From Salivita marina (GTDB lineage Bacteria > Pseudomonadota > Gammaproteobacteria > Pseudomonadales > Azotimanducaceae): DNA of 64,000 nt. The stretch covers positions 1-64,000 of the forward strand of contig JAYQNS010000002.1 of NCBI GenBank assembly GCA_038144425.1. The letters are read 5' to 3'. Made by a program: the position numbers and the translations under genes. Below, in pieces: positions 19,148 to 27,782 of this stretch (within the stretch, counting starts at the first letter, position 1; each line of letters opens with the position of its first letter). The notes under the pieces are model-generated. The model worked only from the letters and a program-made list of their open reading frames with translations, did no database searches and was not told the DNA's origin.

Positions 19148-19774
19148 ATGAAAGGCGGGTTTATGGTGAGTATTAAAAGGTCGGCGATAGCGATGGTAGT
19201 GATTTCCAGTCTTGCGCCAGTTCTAAAGGCGGAAAGCTTGAGCGCTCGTTGCGAAGCCGTTCAGATTCCTCAGAAGATCTTCGATGCTGCGGGCCTAAGC
19301 AAATTATCGGAAAGCGAACTTCGAACCCTTCAGTGCTGGGCCCGTTCTTTGGATCCAAGGGCTGCCTCGCCGGAAATCGAAGCGAATGCCGATGTCGCTG
19401 AGATTCGGTTGCCCTCAGATGCCCCGGAGGCTGGGGAGGGGAGCTCGGAGCTCCAGGTAAAGCGAAGTGAGGAGAGCCAATCGTCTCCAGGAGGCACGGG
19501 CGGATTTCTCGAGTTCAGAAAGTCCGTGGCTGGCATGTTGTCGCCGCCACCAACGGAAAGCTACCAAGCTAAGATAGCTGGGAAATTCACCGGCTGGAGT
19601 GGTCGAACCAAGTTCAAACTAACCAATGGCGAGGAATGGGTTCAGCGGAAGGACGGTTTTTTGTCCGCAGAACTAGATTCTCCTGATATTGAAATAAGAG
19701 TTGGACGATTTGGCTTTGCCACTCTTTGGGTTCCCGAGCTTGGGCGAGGGATTCAGGTAAAGAAGGCTAAATAA
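19148..19774 (+). CDS. secreted protein of unknown function with C-terminal Gly-Trp beta-domain
   Basis: 208 residues from ATG 19148; an ATG at 19163 is equally possible and gives the same signal peptide (SIKRSAIAMVVISSLAPV, cleavage expected after LKA). A low-complexity acidic linker (about 80-125) leads to a C-terminal segment IAGKFTGWSGRTKFKLTNGE followed by W-Q. I have seen the G-x-F-x-GW-x-G-x-T-x-F-x-LxNG-xxW pattern in many small exported proteobacterial proteins without a known function. GC is low, like the neighbouring peptidase. The open frame starts at 19082, but the upstream part lacks a ribosome-binding site. Confidence 0.72.
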   Translation: MKGGFMVSIKRSAIAMVVISSLAPVLKAESLSARCEAVQIPQKIFDAAGLSKLSESELRTLQCWARSLDPRAASPEIEANADVAEIRLPSDAPEAGEGSSELQVKRSEESQSSPGGTGGFLEFRKSVAGMLSPPPTESYQAKIAGKFTGWSGRTKFKLTNGEEWVQRKDGFLSAELDSPDIEIRVGRFGFATLWVPELGRGIQVKKAK

Positions 19775-19800
19775 AAAGGGGGCGCTGTGCGCCCCCTTTA
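19774..19800. terminator. bidirectional intrinsic terminator
   Basis: AAAGGGGGCGC and GCGCCCCCTTT form a perfect 11-base stem with a TGT loop. A-tract and T-tract flank the stem, so it can terminate both the rightward secreted-protein gene and the leftward TonB receptor gene, whose stop is at 19819. Confidence 0.9.
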
Positions 19801-19818
19801 AACAGCGGAATTAAAAGA

Positions 19819-22800
19819 TCAGAGATTGACCTTGATACCGGCTCGAATGTAGCGCCCACGATTGTCGTAGATGTTATCCCACCCGCTTGCGATCGCGGCA
19901 ACTTCGGGCGTCTTATCAAAGACGTTATCGATGTTCAGCTGAATGCGTGCGTTCTCATTCAGTTCGTACTGGATCGCAGCGTTGTAAAGCGTAACCGCCT
20001 TGAGGTCCATTACGTCACGAGCATCGGGAGCATCGTCGTTGCTAATATCGGCGTCGCCGATGTAACGCGCCTGAACGAGCACAGAGAGCTTGTTCCACAT
20101 CCAGTTAACGTTGAGCTGCACCTGCGTCTCAGCCGTGTCCGGCTCGCCCAGGCTGTCGTCGATCGCTCCCTGAATGACCGTCTTCGCTTCCTGCGGGAAG
20201 AAGCCATTGGCAGATACGCGAAGCGTGCCAGGAACGTTCATCGCACCGAGAACTGGCCACCCAGAAAGTTCGGTCATCCAGTCGGCATCAAGCGTCCAGG
20301 CGCGGAGAGTCCGCTCACCTGCGTTCACGAAACCGGAGGTGAAGGCGCCAGTCGCTGGCAGCTGGCCGGAGGGCAGACGGGTGAACTGCCCGCAGAAGGC
20401 GTTCGGGAACGCAGTTGCGTCGTAGCAGGACTCCATAATCTGCGTCAGCGTGAAGGATTCGATGCCGTCCACGATGTCGAAGTCAACGTAGTCCACCGCA
20501 ACCGTCAGACTGTCGAACCAGCGAGGGCGAAGGATGACCCCAGCGGTCCATGCGTCGGCAACCTCATTAAGCAGGTTTTGATTTCCGCCGGTTTGTCCTT
20601 GGACCGACGCGTTCGCAACGTTAGAAACGAAGTTGTCAGGATCCGCGATGCCGTCCGCAATGCAGTTCGCGCGACGAGTTTCCGGAGAAAGGCCGCCGTC
20701 AACGAAGCGTGCGTCGCAGGGGTCGCTTGCGAAGGAACCGATGCCAGAGAGCGGTAGGAATAGCTCCGTGATGGCCGGGGCTCGTACCGACCGAGTCTTG
20801 TTAGCCCGGAACTCGATATCCTGGATCGGCGACACTTTCACGCCGTAGGTGTAGATGTCGTCAGTCCCAGCTAGAGAGTTATCGACAGAGCGGAAAGCCC
20901 CTTCGGCTGATGCTGAAAAGAGGAAGGGAATTTCCATTTCAGGAGAAATAATCGGCGCGTAGACCTCGGCGTAGAATTCGTCGGTCTCATAGACGCCCGC
21001 CGTTGGCCGAACGGCTTCCCCGCGCCCAATGCCCAGAGATGCAAGACCGCCCACGTCGAAGGAGGCTCGCTCTTCCCGGCCTTCATAACCCGCAGCTAGG
21101 GAGATGAAACCAGCGGGTAGTTCGATAGTCTCGATGCTTGCGTTGATCGACACGATCTCTTGGTTGATCTCGGTGTTCGACGTGGAAGCAGCCGTCATAT
21201 AGTCGATGGCCGCTTGGCTCGGACGGCCCTGGCCAAAGAGGTCGAGAGGCACACATCCGTCGAAGGTGTCTCGGAAGTTTTCCGAGGCGCCTAGGGGATC
21301 GCCGGGATTGGTCGGACGCGCATCGGGATCGACGGTCACCCGACAGGCGACGGAACCGTCGTCGGCGGTTACCGCGTCCAGCGCGTAAAAGAAACGGGAG
21401 GTCACGAGTTCGCTCTGGCGAGTACGTGCGTCGGACCGGCCGCGAACGTAGGCAGCATCCCAGGTGAGCGTCCGGTCGGCGATCTCTAGGTCACCGCGGA
21501 TACCCCCGACAAAGCGGAATACCGTGCCTTCCTGGCTAATCCGTCGATCGCCCAGGTCCACGCTAGCGCGCTGCATGCCAAAGGTGTCGAGGCCAAAGTC
21601 GGCAAGCTGCTGGCGAGCAGTGGAGGTAAGCAGAGGATGGTCTGCGGAGAAGGTTAAGCCGAAAGACTCGTCGCCGAAGAAGTTCGACTGATAGGCCGGC
21701 TGATTAACCAGTTCCGTTGAGTTCGTGTTGGAGAAAAGGAACTCCCCGTAAAGCTCAACGCTATCGGTTACGTCGTACGTCATGAAGCTGGAGACGATCG
21801 AGCGCTCGAGCGGGGTGTAGAGCGAGGTGACATCAGGCAAGAAAATACCGTCCCCGCCAATGGACCAAACCGCGTTTCCGGTGGGCTGGCCGACGTTGTA
21901 GGGCACTAGGCTGCCATCGGAGCCGAATTGGAAATAGGAGTCGCCGACCCCATCACCGTCGGTGTCGATCTGTCCTAAGCCGAAATTCGGAAGCAGGCCG
22001 CCGCCAGGGGTAATGGCGCCGCCCGGGCCAACGATATTGGCGTGGGCATTACTGACCAGGACACGGCGGAAATCACTGTCGCCCGCTGGCTCTCTGAACT
22101 GCCAGCCTGCGGCGAGGTGGTCGCGCTGGTTTTCGATGAGGCCCTCGCGATCGTTGTACTCAAAGCTCATCACGATGTTGCCGCGATCGTCGGCGAAGTT
22201 GTTTCCAAACACGACCGAGAAGGTTTTTTCTTCCAGGTCCCTGTTATCCATGGCCTCGCCGTAGTTGGCGTTAATTTCAAGACCTTCGAAATCGTCCTTG
22301 AGAATCACGTTTACGGTGCCAGCAATTGCGTCAGCGCCATAGATGGCCGCGCCGCCGACAGCAATGGTCTCGATGCGCTCAACCATAGCCGTTGGAATCG
22401 TATTCAGGTCGACCTGAAGGCCAGCCGCGCCGCTGCTAAAGACGGAGGGCGCATTAGAGGAGACGAAGCGACGGCCGTTAACCAGGGTCAGGGTTCGCTG
22501 GGATCCCAGTCCGAAGAAGTTCACGTAGCTATTACCGACGCCGTAAGAATCTTGGTTCCCTTCCGTCGAGCTGCCGGGGGTTCCGAAGGACGGAACCTGG
22601 TTGAGAGCGTCAGCGATGTTCGTGAATCCGCGCTGCTGGATGAATTCAGCATCGATGACCACCGCGGGCTGAAGCGTGTCGAAACCTGCTCGAGGAATCC
22701 TAGAGCCGGTGACCACGACCTCTTCAACAATTGCGTCTTCAGCGAAGGCGATTTGCGGCATCGCGCCGGCGCCAGCGAAGGCGCTGGCGAGGGCAACGGA

Positions 22801-22836
22801 GCCGATGGCCGTCGCAAGAGGGTGCTTGCTAAACAT
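19819..22836 (-). CDS. TonB-dependent outer-membrane receptor
   Basis: 1005 residues from the ATG at 22836, which has AAAGGGA upstream and begins a good signal peptide (ending AFAED). The frame is open to 22968, but that extension has no ribosome-binding site. After the signal come the TonB box region (EEVVVTGSRI), a plug domain (VVIDAEFIQQRGFTNIADAL; LVNGRRF; IETIAVGGAAIYGADAIAG) and a long barrel ending in a typical aromatic/hydrophobic C-terminus (AGIKVNL). Large receptors of this kind are often linked to peptidase genes, and an S9 peptidase lies nearby, so peptide uptake is a reasonable but untested guess. Confidence 0.92.
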   Translation of the reverse strand: MFSKHPLATAIGSVALASAFAGAGAMPQIAFAEDAIVEEVVVTGSRIPRAGFDTLQPAVVIDAEFIQQRGFTNIADALNQVPSFGTPGSSTEGNQDSYGVGNSYVNFFGLGSQRTLTLVNGRRFVSSNAPSVFSSGAAGLQVDLNTIPTAMVERIETIAVGGAAIYGADAIAGTVNVILKDDFEGLEINANYGEAMDNRDLEEKTFSVVFGNNFADDRGNIVMSFEYNDREGLIENQRDHLAAGWQFREPAGDSDFRRVLVSNAHANIVGPGGAITPGGGLLPNFGLGQIDTDGDGVGDSYFQFGSDGSLVPYNVGQPTGNAVWSIGGDGIFLPDVTSLYTPLERSIVSSFMTYDVTDSVELYGEFLFSNTNSTELVNQPAYQSNFFGDESFGLTFSADHPLLTSTARQQLADFGLDTFGMQRASVDLGDRRISQEGTVFRFVGGIRGDLEIADRTLTWDAAYVRGRSDARTRQSELVTSRFFYALDAVTADDGSVACRVTVDPDARPTNPGDPLGASENFRDTFDGCVPLDLFGQGRPSQAAIDYMTAASTSNTEINQEIVSINASIETIELPAGFISLAAGYEGREERASFDVGGLASLGIGRGEAVRPTAGVYETDEFYAEVYAPIISPEMEIPFLFSASAEGAFRSVDNSLAGTDDIYTYGVKVSPIQDIEFRANKTRSVRAPAITELFLPLSGIGSFASDPCDARFVDGGLSPETRRANCIADGIADPDNFVSNVANASVQGQTGGNQNLLNEVADAWTAGVILRPRWFDSLTVAVDYVDFDIVDGIESFTLTQIMESCYDATAFPNAFCGQFTRLPSGQLPATGAFTSGFVNAGERTLRAWTLDADWMTELSGWPVLGAMNVPGTLRVSANGFFPQEAKTVIQGAIDDSLGEPDTAETQVQLNVNWMWNKLSVLVQARYIGDADISNDDAPDARDVMDLKAVTLYNAAIQYELNENARIQLNIDNVFDKTPEVAAIASGWDNIYDNRGRYIRAGIKVNL

Positions 22837-23224
22837 ATTGGGTCCCTTTAATTGGGGGCGGCCGCAAAGAATCGGCCAAACCAGCGCAGCCGAGGCCACG
22901 CAAACCAGGCAGCGGACCTCCCCTGGGACGCCTCGCCACCGCCTTTTTAAACGAACTGTCTGCCGCACTCCTCTTGCCGAATACGAAACCTCGGATGCTG
23001 AAACAAAGCCAAAGCAAACATCAGAGGACTTATGGCATGAAGGTGACGTTGACTAGAGAATGTTGAAACACACTGAAACGTTTAGCAATGCCTCGGGCGT
23101 AAAAAAATGAAAATAGTTGCTAGATAAAATTGTTGCTTAATAGGAGCTTAACTGGCCTTAATGAAGTGGAACCTTCGGATGATGGCGCAGGTTGGTCGAA
23201 CTAGTCTCTTCATAGCTTTGCTTC
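22837..23224 (-). other. 388-base intergenic region upstream of the TonB receptor
   Basis: No gene is supported. The part next to the receptor (22837-22980) is GC-rich; the distal part (about 23040-23170) is conspicuously A/T-rich, with runs such as aaaaaaatgaaaata. This is where the receptor promoter and any operator should lie. I did not find a convincing -35/-10 pair with proper spacing, nor a recognisable riboswitch. Confidence 0.5.
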
Positions 23225-24520
23225 TCAGGATTTCTGGTCAAACAGTTGTATGAAGTTCGCGAAGTAGGCCGGAAAAGTCTTTCTGACACAGGTTGGATCC
23301 TCGATGACCACTTCCGTACCCCCAATCGCTGCAAGGGAAAAGCACATGGCGATGCGGTGGTCATCGTAGGTCGCGATTTGCGCGGGTCGTAGCGCCTTGG
23401 GTGGCGTCACCGTTATCCCGTCCGAGTGTTCCTGCACCGCCGCGCCTAGCTTTCGAAGCTCCGTGGCCATGGCGGCGATGCGGTCCGTCTCCTTCACCCG
23501 CCAGTTGGCGACGCCGCGAATGCGCGTCGGGCCCTGGGCGAAGAGGGCCACCACCCCGAGGGTCATGGCCGCATCGGGGATGGCGTTAAGGTCTACGTCT
23601 ATACCTCGCAGCGTGCCCCCTTCCGTTTCGAGCCAGTCCGGTCCGCTACGGGTGACGGCCCCGGCCTGGGCGAGGACATCAAGGAAGGCCACATCTCCCT
23701 GCATGCTGTCCCGGCCCACGCCGGTCACGCGTACGGGCCCCCCGGCGAGGGCGCCCAGGGCAAGAAAGTAGGAGGCGGAGGACGCATCCCCTTCCACGGG
23801 CAAGTGCCCCGGAGCCACCAGGGGCGCCGCTGGGACGGTGAGCTCTCGGGGATCGGGCCAGGCACTGTCTACCCCAAAATGAGCCAGGCAGCGGCGGGTG
23901 ATCTCCAGGTAGGGGTCCGAAACCAGTTCGCCTTCCCGATGGATAGTGAGGCCTCCGGGTAGCTGAGGCGCCAGCATCATCAGGGCCGTAACGAACTGGC
24001 TCGAGAGGGTGCCATCGATGCGGACCGTACCGCCGGTGAGGGGGCGGCCTTCGATCTTGAGGGGCGGGTAGCCCTCATTGCCGAGATAGGTGATGTCGGC
24101 CCCTAACGTTCTAAGAGCGTCAACAAGGGGCCCGAGGGGGCGTTCACGCATGCGCGGATCGCCGTCTAGAACAAAGGTGCCTTCTCCATAGGCAAGCAGC
24201 GCCGTCAGCGGCCGCATGGCGGTTCCCGCGTTACCCAGGTGGAGATGCAGGGGCTCGGCGCTTGGCGCCTTGAGGCGCCCGCCGGCGCCGTCTATCCAGA
24301 GGCCCCCCTTCCGGTTCTCCGTTTTCACTCCCAAAGCGGCGAGGGCATCGCGCATGCGCTGGATGTCATCGCTATCTAAAAGGTGGGTGAGGATGGTTTC
24401 CCCCTTCGCGACTGCCGCTAAGAGGAGCAGGCGGTTTGAGAGGCTTTTGGACCCCGGGAGACGCACCATGCCCTGGGCTTTAGATCCAAGGTGAAGGGGG
24501 AGGAGGTCAACGGGGGTCAT
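23225..24520 (-). CDS. aroA: 3-phosphoshikimate 1-carboxyvinyltransferase (EPSP synthase)
   Basis: 431 residues. It transfers enolpyruvate from PEP to shikimate 3-phosphate. Diagnostic segments are LPGSKSLSNRLLLLAA near the N-terminus, LGNAGTAMRPLTALLA (PEP-binding loop, class I form), a catalytic Asp in DAAMTLGVVA, the segment RVKETDRI and DDHRIAMCF. It is the third shikimate-pathway gene in the window, but it stands apart from aroKB and is not followed by cmk or rpsA here. Confidence 0.96.
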   Translation of the reverse strand: MTPVDLLPLHLGSKAQGMVRLPGSKSLSNRLLLLAAVAKGETILTHLLDSDDIQRMRDALAALGVKTENRKGGLWIDGAGGRLKAPSAEPLHLHLGNAGTAMRPLTALLAYGEGTFVLDGDPRMRERPLGPLVDALRTLGADITYLGNEGYPPLKIEGRPLTGGTVRIDGTLSSQFVTALMMLAPQLPGGLTIHREGELVSDPYLEITRRCLAHFGVDSAWPDPRELTVPAAPLVAPGHLPVEGDASSASYFLALGALAGGPVRVTGVGRDSMQGDVAFLDVLAQAGAVTRSGPDWLETEGGTLRGIDVDLNAIPDAAMTLGVVALFAQGPTRIRGVANWRVKETDRIAAMATELRKLGAAVQEHSDGITVTPPKALRPAQIATYDDHRIAMCFSLAAIGGTEVVIEDPTCVRKTFPAYFANFIQLFDQKS

Positions 24521-24557
24521 GAGGGGGCTCTCGGTCTAGCGGAGGAATAAGAATAGC

Positions 24558-25109
24558 CTATAGGGCGTGAAGGAGCTGCCCAATAAAGGCTTCGAGGGTG
24601 TCAGCGAGAACTCGGCGATCTCGCCGCCCCGGCCATTCAAGAATGACTGCGGCGTCCTGGAGGCGGAGGGAAATAACGCCGTCTTCGTCCCCCTCGAGCA
24701 CCGCGATGAAAGGCGCAGGCTCAAGCTTGAAGCGCTGTTGCTGAAGGCAATGGCCCAGCTGGTTCTCCAGGAGCCGGGGCCACTCTTCAGCGCTCCAGGG
24801 CAAGGTTAGGCTGAGGGCGCCCCAAGGGCTTGGCACCGTAATGGGGTCGCTGAAGAAGCTCCCGTAAAAGGCGTCGAGGCTCGCCGGGACGGGGTGGTTG
24901 AGGGTGGCGCCAAGGCCCGCCAGGGGTGCTTCCGGCCGGGGCTGCTGGCGGACGGGTTTCCAGTAGCAACGCCCGGGCCCGGCCGCGCCTTGGAGGCACG
25001 GCGACGGCCAGGCCGGGTCATCGTCTACGCTAAACGGGCCCAGCATGGCCTCGGCCCGGGTGAACAGGGAGCTGAGGGTTTCGAGCAGCCGGACTTCGGT
25101 TTTAGCCAT
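24558..25109 (-). CDS. syd: SecY-interacting protein Syd
   Basis: 183 residues, matching Syd in length. It starts at ATG 25109, overlapping the stop of the upstream VOC gene by 8 bases; the frame is open to 25433, but that part lies inside the VOC gene. Recognised from the Syd pattern: WPSPC near the N-terminus, YWKPV, a central FYGSFFSD followed by a Leu-rich strand, LENQLGHCLQQQRFKL, then PFIAVLEGDEDGVISL. Syd is a cytosolic protein that binds and proofreads the SecYEG translocon. Confidence 0.88.
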   Translation of the reverse strand: MAKTEVRLLETLSSLFTRAEAMLGPFSVDDDPAWPSPCLQGAAGPGRCYWKPVRQQPRPEAPLAGLGATLNHPVPASLDAFYGSFFSDPITVPSPWGALSLTLPWSAEEWPRLLENQLGHCLQQQRFKLEPAPFIAVLEGDEDGVISLRLQDAAVILEWPGRRDRRVLADTLEAFIGQLLHAL

Positions 25110-25524
25110 GGGCAGGCCCTTTGAATTCGAGGCGATTCCCTTCCGGGTCCGTGCTGTAAATCGAGGCGCCAAACCCCTCAGCGCCAAAACGTCGTCGGGG
25201 CGCCTCAGCGGGTAAGCCGAGGTCCGTGAGCCAGGCCTGCAAGGTTGTCGCATCGAAGGGTTCGACGCGAAGGCATAGATGGTCGAGGTTGCCATTTTGG
25301 TGATGGATCGGCCCCTCGCCGCCGAGCGGGGAGCCCTTGACCACCAGGTCGATGAGCACGTCCCCCGCGCGAAATTGGTAGAGCCCGAGCTTCGGTTCTT
25401 CCCGCACACAGGGGCAGCCAAGGGTCTCCTCATAAAAGGCGCGCATGCGGGGAAGATCCTCCACCCGAAGCACCAGGTGGTCCAGCGTCAGGGTGGAAAA
25501 GGGTCGGGGCTTAGGGCTCGTCAT
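25102..25524 (-). CDS. VOC-family (glyoxalase/dioxygenase fold) protein
   Basis: 140 residues from ATG 25524, which overlaps the end of greB by 14 bases; the frame is open to 25779, but that part lies within greB. It is a single VOC domain: LTLDHLVLRVEDLPRMRAFY at the start, a second half with NGNLDHLCLRVEPFDATTL, and a final DPEGNRLEFKG. The paired His/Glu positions suggest a metal site. The reaction is unknown. It sits in a greB-VOC-syd chain with overlapping ends. Confidence 0.85.
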   Translation of the reverse strand: MTSPKPRPFSTLTLDHLVLRVEDLPRMRAFYEETLGCPCVREEPKLGLYQFRAGDVLIDLVVKGSPLGGEGPIHHQNGNLDHLCLRVEPFDATTLQAWLTDLGLPAEAPRRRFGAEGFGASIYSTDPEGNRLEFKGPAHG

Positions 25525-25990
25525 AGGTGAAGGCCTCCACGGTCCAGCGCTCCGGCCCAGCGGGGCCGGGAAGGGCAAGGGTATCCCCTGGATGCTTGCC
25601 CAGCAGCGCCCGGGCCACGGGGGCATCAATGCTGATCCAATGTCGCGCCGGGTCGATCTCATCGTAGCCCACGATCCGCAGGGTTCTTTTTGTGTCGCTT
25701 GCGCCGCGCAGCTGGACCGTGGCCCCGAAGCGGATGCCCGCCTCAGACCCCGGGGTGCGGTCCACCACCTGCACTTCATCGAGGCGCTTGCTCAAATAGC
25801 GCACGCGTCGGTCTAGCTCCCTTAATGCCTTTTTGCCGTAAATGTATTCCGCATTCTCCGAGCGATCCCCCAGGGCCGCGGCTTCTGACACGCGCCGAGT
25901 GAGCTCGGGGCGGGTAACCCGCCAAAGCGTCTGCAGCTCCTCCCGAAGCGCTCGGGCGCCGGCCGCCGTGATGTAAGGGGCTCGGTGCAC
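25511..25990 (-). CDS. greB: transcript cleavage factor GreB
   Basis: 159 residues from a GTG at 25990, essentially the E. coli GreB length (158). The longer frame to 26143 runs into mtnA. GreB rescues backtracked RNA polymerase by stimulating transcript cleavage. The N-terminal coiled coil has the acidic tip in LGDRSENAEYIYGKK and the GreB-type RRVRYLSKRL. The C-terminal FKBP-like domain has IVGYDEID and ISIDAPVARALLGK. No strong ribosome-binding site is seen; the mtnA stop lies next to it. Confidence 0.92.
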   Translation of the reverse strand: MHRAPYITAAGARALREELQTLWRVTRPELTRRVSEAAALGDRSENAEYIYGKKALRELDRRVRYLSKRLDEVQVVDRTPGSEAGIRFGATVQLRGASDTKRTLRIVGYDEIDPARHWISIDAPVARALLGKHPGDTLALPGPAGPERWTVEAFTYDEP

Positions 25991-25991
25991 G

Positions 25992-27068
25992 TTAGGACGT
26001 CGAGAGCTCGGCCAGCGCCGGCCCCACGGGCGGTCGGGCGATGCCGGCTTCCGTGATGATGCCCCCGGTGACGAGGGCTGCGGGGGTAACGTCGAAGGCC
26101 GGATTGCGTACCGGGGCCTGGGCCGCGATGCGCTGCCCACCAAGGTGGGTCACCTCTTCCGGGGCCCGCTCTTCGATTGGAACGTCACCCCCTTGGGCCG
26201 TTGCTGGGTCGTAGGTGCTGAGGGGGCAGGCCACCCAGAAGGGGATGGAGAAATGCTTGGCCGCAATGGCGACGGAGAGGGTGCCAATCTTGTTGACCAC
26301 ATCGCCATTGGCGGTGACCCGGTCCGTTCCTACGATCACCAGATCAATTTCCCCTCGGCTCATGAGATGGGCCGCCATGGAGTCGGTGATGAGGGGGACA
26401 TCGATGCCCGCTTGGGCTAGCTCGAAAGCGGTTAGGCGGGCGCCCTGGAGTACGGGGCGGGTTTCATCGGCGAACACCTTAAAGGGCCGACCCTCGGCCT
26501 GCATGTGGTACATCGGGGCGGTTGCCGTGCCCCAGGCGGCCACGGCTAGCGCGCCGGCGTTACAGTGGGTGAGGATGCGGGCGCCGTCAGGAATCACGGA
26601 AGCGCCATAGGCGCCAAGGGTTGCGCAGACGTGCTCGTCCTCAGCCTGGAGCCGGGCTGCCGTCTCCGTGAGAAGCGCGCGCCCGGAGGCTCCGCTCAGC
26701 CTCGCCGCGTCGATGGCGTTTAACTGCTGGGCAAGCGCCCAGGCGAGATTCACAGCCGTTGGCCGAGCGCTTCGAAGCCGGGCTGCTGCGGTCTCAAGGG
26801 CCCTGCGCCAGGCGCCGGGTTCAAGGTGATCCTGCCCGTTCATGGCCAGAGTAAGGCCCCAGGCGGCGGCGAGGCCGATGGCTGGGGCGCCCCGAACTTG
26901 GAGCGTGACGATGGCTTCACGAACGGCCTCCCCATCTTCGCAGCGGCGATAGGTGATCTCCTGGGGCAGGCGCGTTTGGTCTAGAAGATCGAGTGCCGTA
27001 CCGGTCCAGCGCAGAGTTGAGGGGGCCTTCGGGGTGGTGCGAAGAAGGGTCAGGTTAGGGTGCGTCAT
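25992..27068 (-). CDS. mtnA: methylthioribose-1-phosphate isomerase
   Basis: 358 residues from ATG 27068, chosen because it overlaps the preceding aldolase gene by 14 bases; the frame runs on to 27173 without a start signal. MtnA converts 5-methylthioribose 1-phosphate to the ribulose form in methionine salvage. VRGAPAIGLAAAWGL, the catalytic Cys in ILTHCNAGALA and the Asp in VIVGTDRVTANGDVVNKIGT are the MtnA/eIF2B-like signature. The enzyme family also covers related 5-deoxyribose phosphates. Confidence 0.93.
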   Translation of the reverse strand: MTHPNLTLLRTTPKAPSTLRWTGTALDLLDQTRLPQEITYRRCEDGEAVREAIVTLQVRGAPAIGLAAAWGLTLAMNGQDHLEPGAWRRALETAAARLRSARPTAVNLAWALAQQLNAIDAARLSGASGRALLTETAARLQAEDEHVCATLGAYGASVIPDGARILTHCNAGALAVAAWGTATAPMYHMQAEGRPFKVFADETRPVLQGARLTAFELAQAGIDVPLITDSMAAHLMSRGEIDLVIVGTDRVTANGDVVNKIGTLSVAIAAKHFSIPFWVACPLSTYDPATAQGGDVPIEERAPEEVTHLGGQRIAAQAPVRNPAFDVTPAALVTGGIITEAGIARPPVGPALAELSTS

Positions 27069-27693
27069 GATGAAATTCCGAAAGCCGAGCGAGAGTTTGC
27101 GCGAGCAGCTGGTGAAGGGCGTCGGACGTCGGCGCCCAGAACAGCATACCGTCCTCATGTCCGGCCATGGCAAGGCACCCCGCCTCTCGGTCCTTGCTTA
27201 AGGCCGTAACCGCCTGGGCGAGGGCGACCGTACCGTTTCGAGCCTCCACTCCGGTGCAGAGAAGGGTGAGGGCGTCCCGGGCTCGCCATAGGGCGGGATG
27301 ATGGCCATGCGCGATAGTCTGGATCCGGGGGCAGGCGCGGTAGAGGGCCTCGTGGACAAGGCTTTCGGAGGAGGGCGGTCGGTCGCCCTCAGCCTCTAGC
27401 CGCCCCCCTACCCCGCGCTGAAGAGCAACCCAGCACGCGTCATCGGCCGCGAGCGTCGCCTGATCCGAGCGTTGGCTAGCGGTGATGGCATAGCCCGGGC
27501 CCTCGCGAACACTGACGTTGCCGTAGGCGAGGCCCTCGTAGCGAGCGGGGTCCCGGCCCAGCAGACCTGCCTCGCGAAAGGGCGCGGCTACGGCCTCTAG
27601 GGCTTCAGCGCGGGCGCGGGTCCGGTCCCGGTCTCTTGGCGGGCTTAGGTGGTAGGCAAATTGGATGACCCCTTCCGTTTCCCGGATGACCAT
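27055..27693 (-). CDS. class II aldolase/adducin family protein
   Basis: 212 residues from ATG 27693; the frame continues to 27843, but that part overlaps the divergent desaturase gene. Class II aldolase hallmarks are a glycine/asparagine segment GLAYGNVSVREGPGYAITAS and the metal-binding HGHHPALW, with a Glu in the ESLVHEALYRA region. Directly before mtnA and overlapping it, so the product is probably a methylthioribulose-1-phosphate dehydratase (MtnB role) or an aldolase of a DHAP shunt. It is too diverged for me to name it mtnB. Confidence 0.75.
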   Translation of the reverse strand: MVIRETEGVIQFAYHLSPPRDRDRTRARAEALEAVAAPFREAGLLGRDPARYEGLAYGNVSVREGPGYAITASQRSDQATLAADDACWVALQRGVGGRLEAEGDRPPSSESLVHEALYRACPRIQTIAHGHHPALWRARDALTLLCTGVEARNGTVALAQAVTALSKDREAGCLAMAGHEDGMLFWAPTSDALHQLLAQTLARLSEFHHDAP

Positions 27694-27782
27694 CGGCTCC
27701 TCGGATATTTTGCAAGGCGCAGCTTGGCCCTTACTTGGGGTATGCTCCGCCTCGAATTTCTTAGCACATAAGTGGAAACGCC

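Noticed and set aside
22837..22968. N-terminal extension of the first TonB receptor
   Set aside because: It is Arg-rich, lacks a ribosome-binding site and would bury the signal peptide; the ATG at 22836 has AAAGGGA upstream.
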